From Gemmatimonadota bacterium (GTDB lineage Bacteria; Gemmatimonadota; Gemmatimonadetes; Gemmatimonadales; GWC2-71-9), in NCBI GenBank assembly GCA_027294455.1, contig JAPULZ010000164.1:33057-97056 (forward strand): 64,000 nt of DNA, in the 5' to 3' direction. Made by a program: the position numbers and the translations under genes. The notes beneath the pieces were generated by a model that saw nothing but the letters and a program-made list of their open reading frames with translations, had not been told where the DNA came from and did not search any database. The stretch's first letter is position 1. Each line of letters starts with the position of its first letter. Positions 63,112 to 64,000 of the stretch are shown here, piece by piece.

Positions 63112-64000
63112 CTAAAAGACTGCTTCGAGGCCAAAGCGGAACTGGCGGGGTGGCGACAGCGTGACGCTGGAGCGGCCCCCGAGCTGCAGGCTGCCGCCCG
63201 CCGAGAGCCCGTTCAGTTCGGGATCGATCAGGGGGGTGGCCGACCAGATCTTCACGTTGCGCACGCTCCCATACAACGTGGCGCGATCCACGCCGAGGAA
63301 TTGGTACAGCGACGCGGGAAGGGACCACCGGGCTGCGATCTCCCGCAGTTTGAACCAGTCGCCCTTAAGCAGGAACGCACTCCGGGCGCGGTTCTGGCTC
63401 CAGGGACCGATCTCGTTGCCGTCCGTGTCATAGCGGATCGGGTACGTGTAGTCCTCCTCGACCAGCTCCCGGCGGAAGATGTTGTTGAAAGTCGCCCAGA
63501 TCGAGCCGAAGTCGAACACCTGGTGACCCGTCGCCCAATCGGCGCTGCTCGAGAGGGTGAGGTTGTTGAACAACGTCACGCTCGTGGAGAAGCTGCCGCT
63601 CTTGGTGGGCATCGGCGATTTGCCCGAGAACGTCAGCTCCGAGTCGTCCAGCAAGCCATCGCCGTTGCTGTCGAAGGGCGTAAACAGCCTCCAGGCTCCC
63701 ACGGGGTGGCCCTCGTCGACGCGCTGCTGTCCAGTGATGTTGAACGGCGAGGCGCCACCCAGGCTCGTCACCTCGTTGTCGACGGCTTGGTACGTCAGGT
63801 GCAGATCCAATCGTACCTTGTCGGTATTGAGGATCTGGAGGTTCGCGTCGATCTCGATGCCCTTATTGGAGATCTCTCCGACGTTACGCAGCTGGGTTCC
63901 CAGCCCGGTCGACGGTTGCTCGGGCACGAAGAACAATGCATCCCTCGTCGTGGCGTCGAAGTAGGTGAACCCGATGCCGACTCGGTTGTCGATCAGCGCA
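63112..64000 (-). CDS. SusC/RagA-type TonB-dependent transporter, C-terminal part
   Basis: The last 295 or so residues of a TonB-linked barrel; the start lies beyond the right edge. Strands with alternating polar and aromatic residues, RNVGEISNKGIEIDANLQIL (the classic SusC NxGEIxNKGIE segment), a D-rich calcium-like loop FDSNGDGLLDDSELTF, and the ending FRFGLEAVF identify it. Paired with the SusD protein downstream, it imports a polymeric or oligomeric nutrient. Confidence 0.9.
   Translation of the reverse strand, partial: ALIDNRVGIGFTYFDATTRDALFFVPEQPSTGLGTQLRNVGEISNKGIEIDANLQILNTDKVRLDLHLTYQAVDNEVTSLGGASPFNITGQQRVDEGHPVGAWRLFTPFDSNGDGLLDDSELTFSGKSPMPTKSGSFSTSVTLFNNLTLSSSADWATGHQVFDFGSIWATFNNIFRRELVEEDYTYPIRYDTDGNEIGPWSQNRARSAFLLKGDWFKLREIAARWSLPASLYQFLGVDRATLYGSVRNVKIWSATPLIDPELNGLSAGGSLQLGGRSSVTLSPPRQFRFGLEAVF

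Noticed and set aside
1..64000. CRISPR array, prophage, rRNA operon or defence island
   Set aside because: No spaced direct repeats, phage structural genes, rRNA or clustered defence genes were seen; the region is mainly core operons.

Overview
The window is a GC-rich bacterial chromosome segment. It carries a SusC/SusD outer-membrane uptake pair, a complete 14-subunit complex I operon, a Bat aerotolerance operon, bacillithiol synthesis (bshA), kynurenine degradation and many secreted or lipobox proteins, with frequent GTG/TTG starts and 1-4 base stop/start overlaps. This combination fits a Gram-negative, aerobic, heterotrophic member of Gemmatimonadota or a close relative. That assignment is inferred from gene content only; no rRNA or other phylogenetic marker was tested.

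Layout. 1-4.6 kb: the 5' part of a gamma-glutamyltransferase gene, a secreted amidohydrolase, a small lipoprotein, and a beta-barrel/lipoprotein pair of unknown function preceded by a TGTGA-N6-TCACA palindrome. 4.6-20.9 kb (minus): nuoABCDEFGHIJKLMN in canonical order, followed 7 bases later by phosphomannomutase, a TTG-started 90-residue protein resembling elongation-factor domain 2, and a DJ-1/PfpI protein. 21-24.3 kb: dcd, a DUF2914 protein, a GNAT and a metallo-beta-lactamase-fold hydrolase. 24.3-31.2 kb (minus): a five-gene operon (LolA-like protein, two FtsX-type permeases, ATPase, outer-membrane protein) and a second secreted amidohydrolase. 31.3-34.2 kb (minus): histone-deacetylase-like hydrolase, kynureninase and KynB. 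34.2-35.1 kb: two small membrane proteins. 35.2-49.8 kb (minus): one long run moxR-DUF58-batX-batA-batB/C-batD/E-mutL-miaA-bshA-uppP-birA-CPBP-like-coaX. 49.9-54.4 kb (minus): an unrecognised Rossmann protein, rluB-type pseudouridine synthase, scpB, scpA and a site-2 protease. 54.5 kb (plus): rpsT. 54.8-59.1 kb (minus): a zinc-ribbon coiled-coil protein, a class II aldolase, pyrC, pyrB and pyrR. 59.1-60.0 kb: a decayed zone with a 2-hydroxyacid dehydrogenase pseudogene, tRNA-Ser(CGA), and abutting fragments of two unrelated transposases. 60.3-64 kb: an RCC1-repeat lipoprotein with a terminator, then susD and the 3' part of susC.

Most of the window is core metabolism in tightly packed operons. 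The most notable anomalies are an in-frame amber codon that splits miaA while the rest of the reading frame stays intact; two Bat-operon gene fusions that both keep a signal-peptide-like segment at the join; a NuoG that is short but keeps the optional N7 cluster motif; and the degraded stretch around tRNA-Ser. I found no CRISPR array, prophage or obviously new multi-gene defence system.
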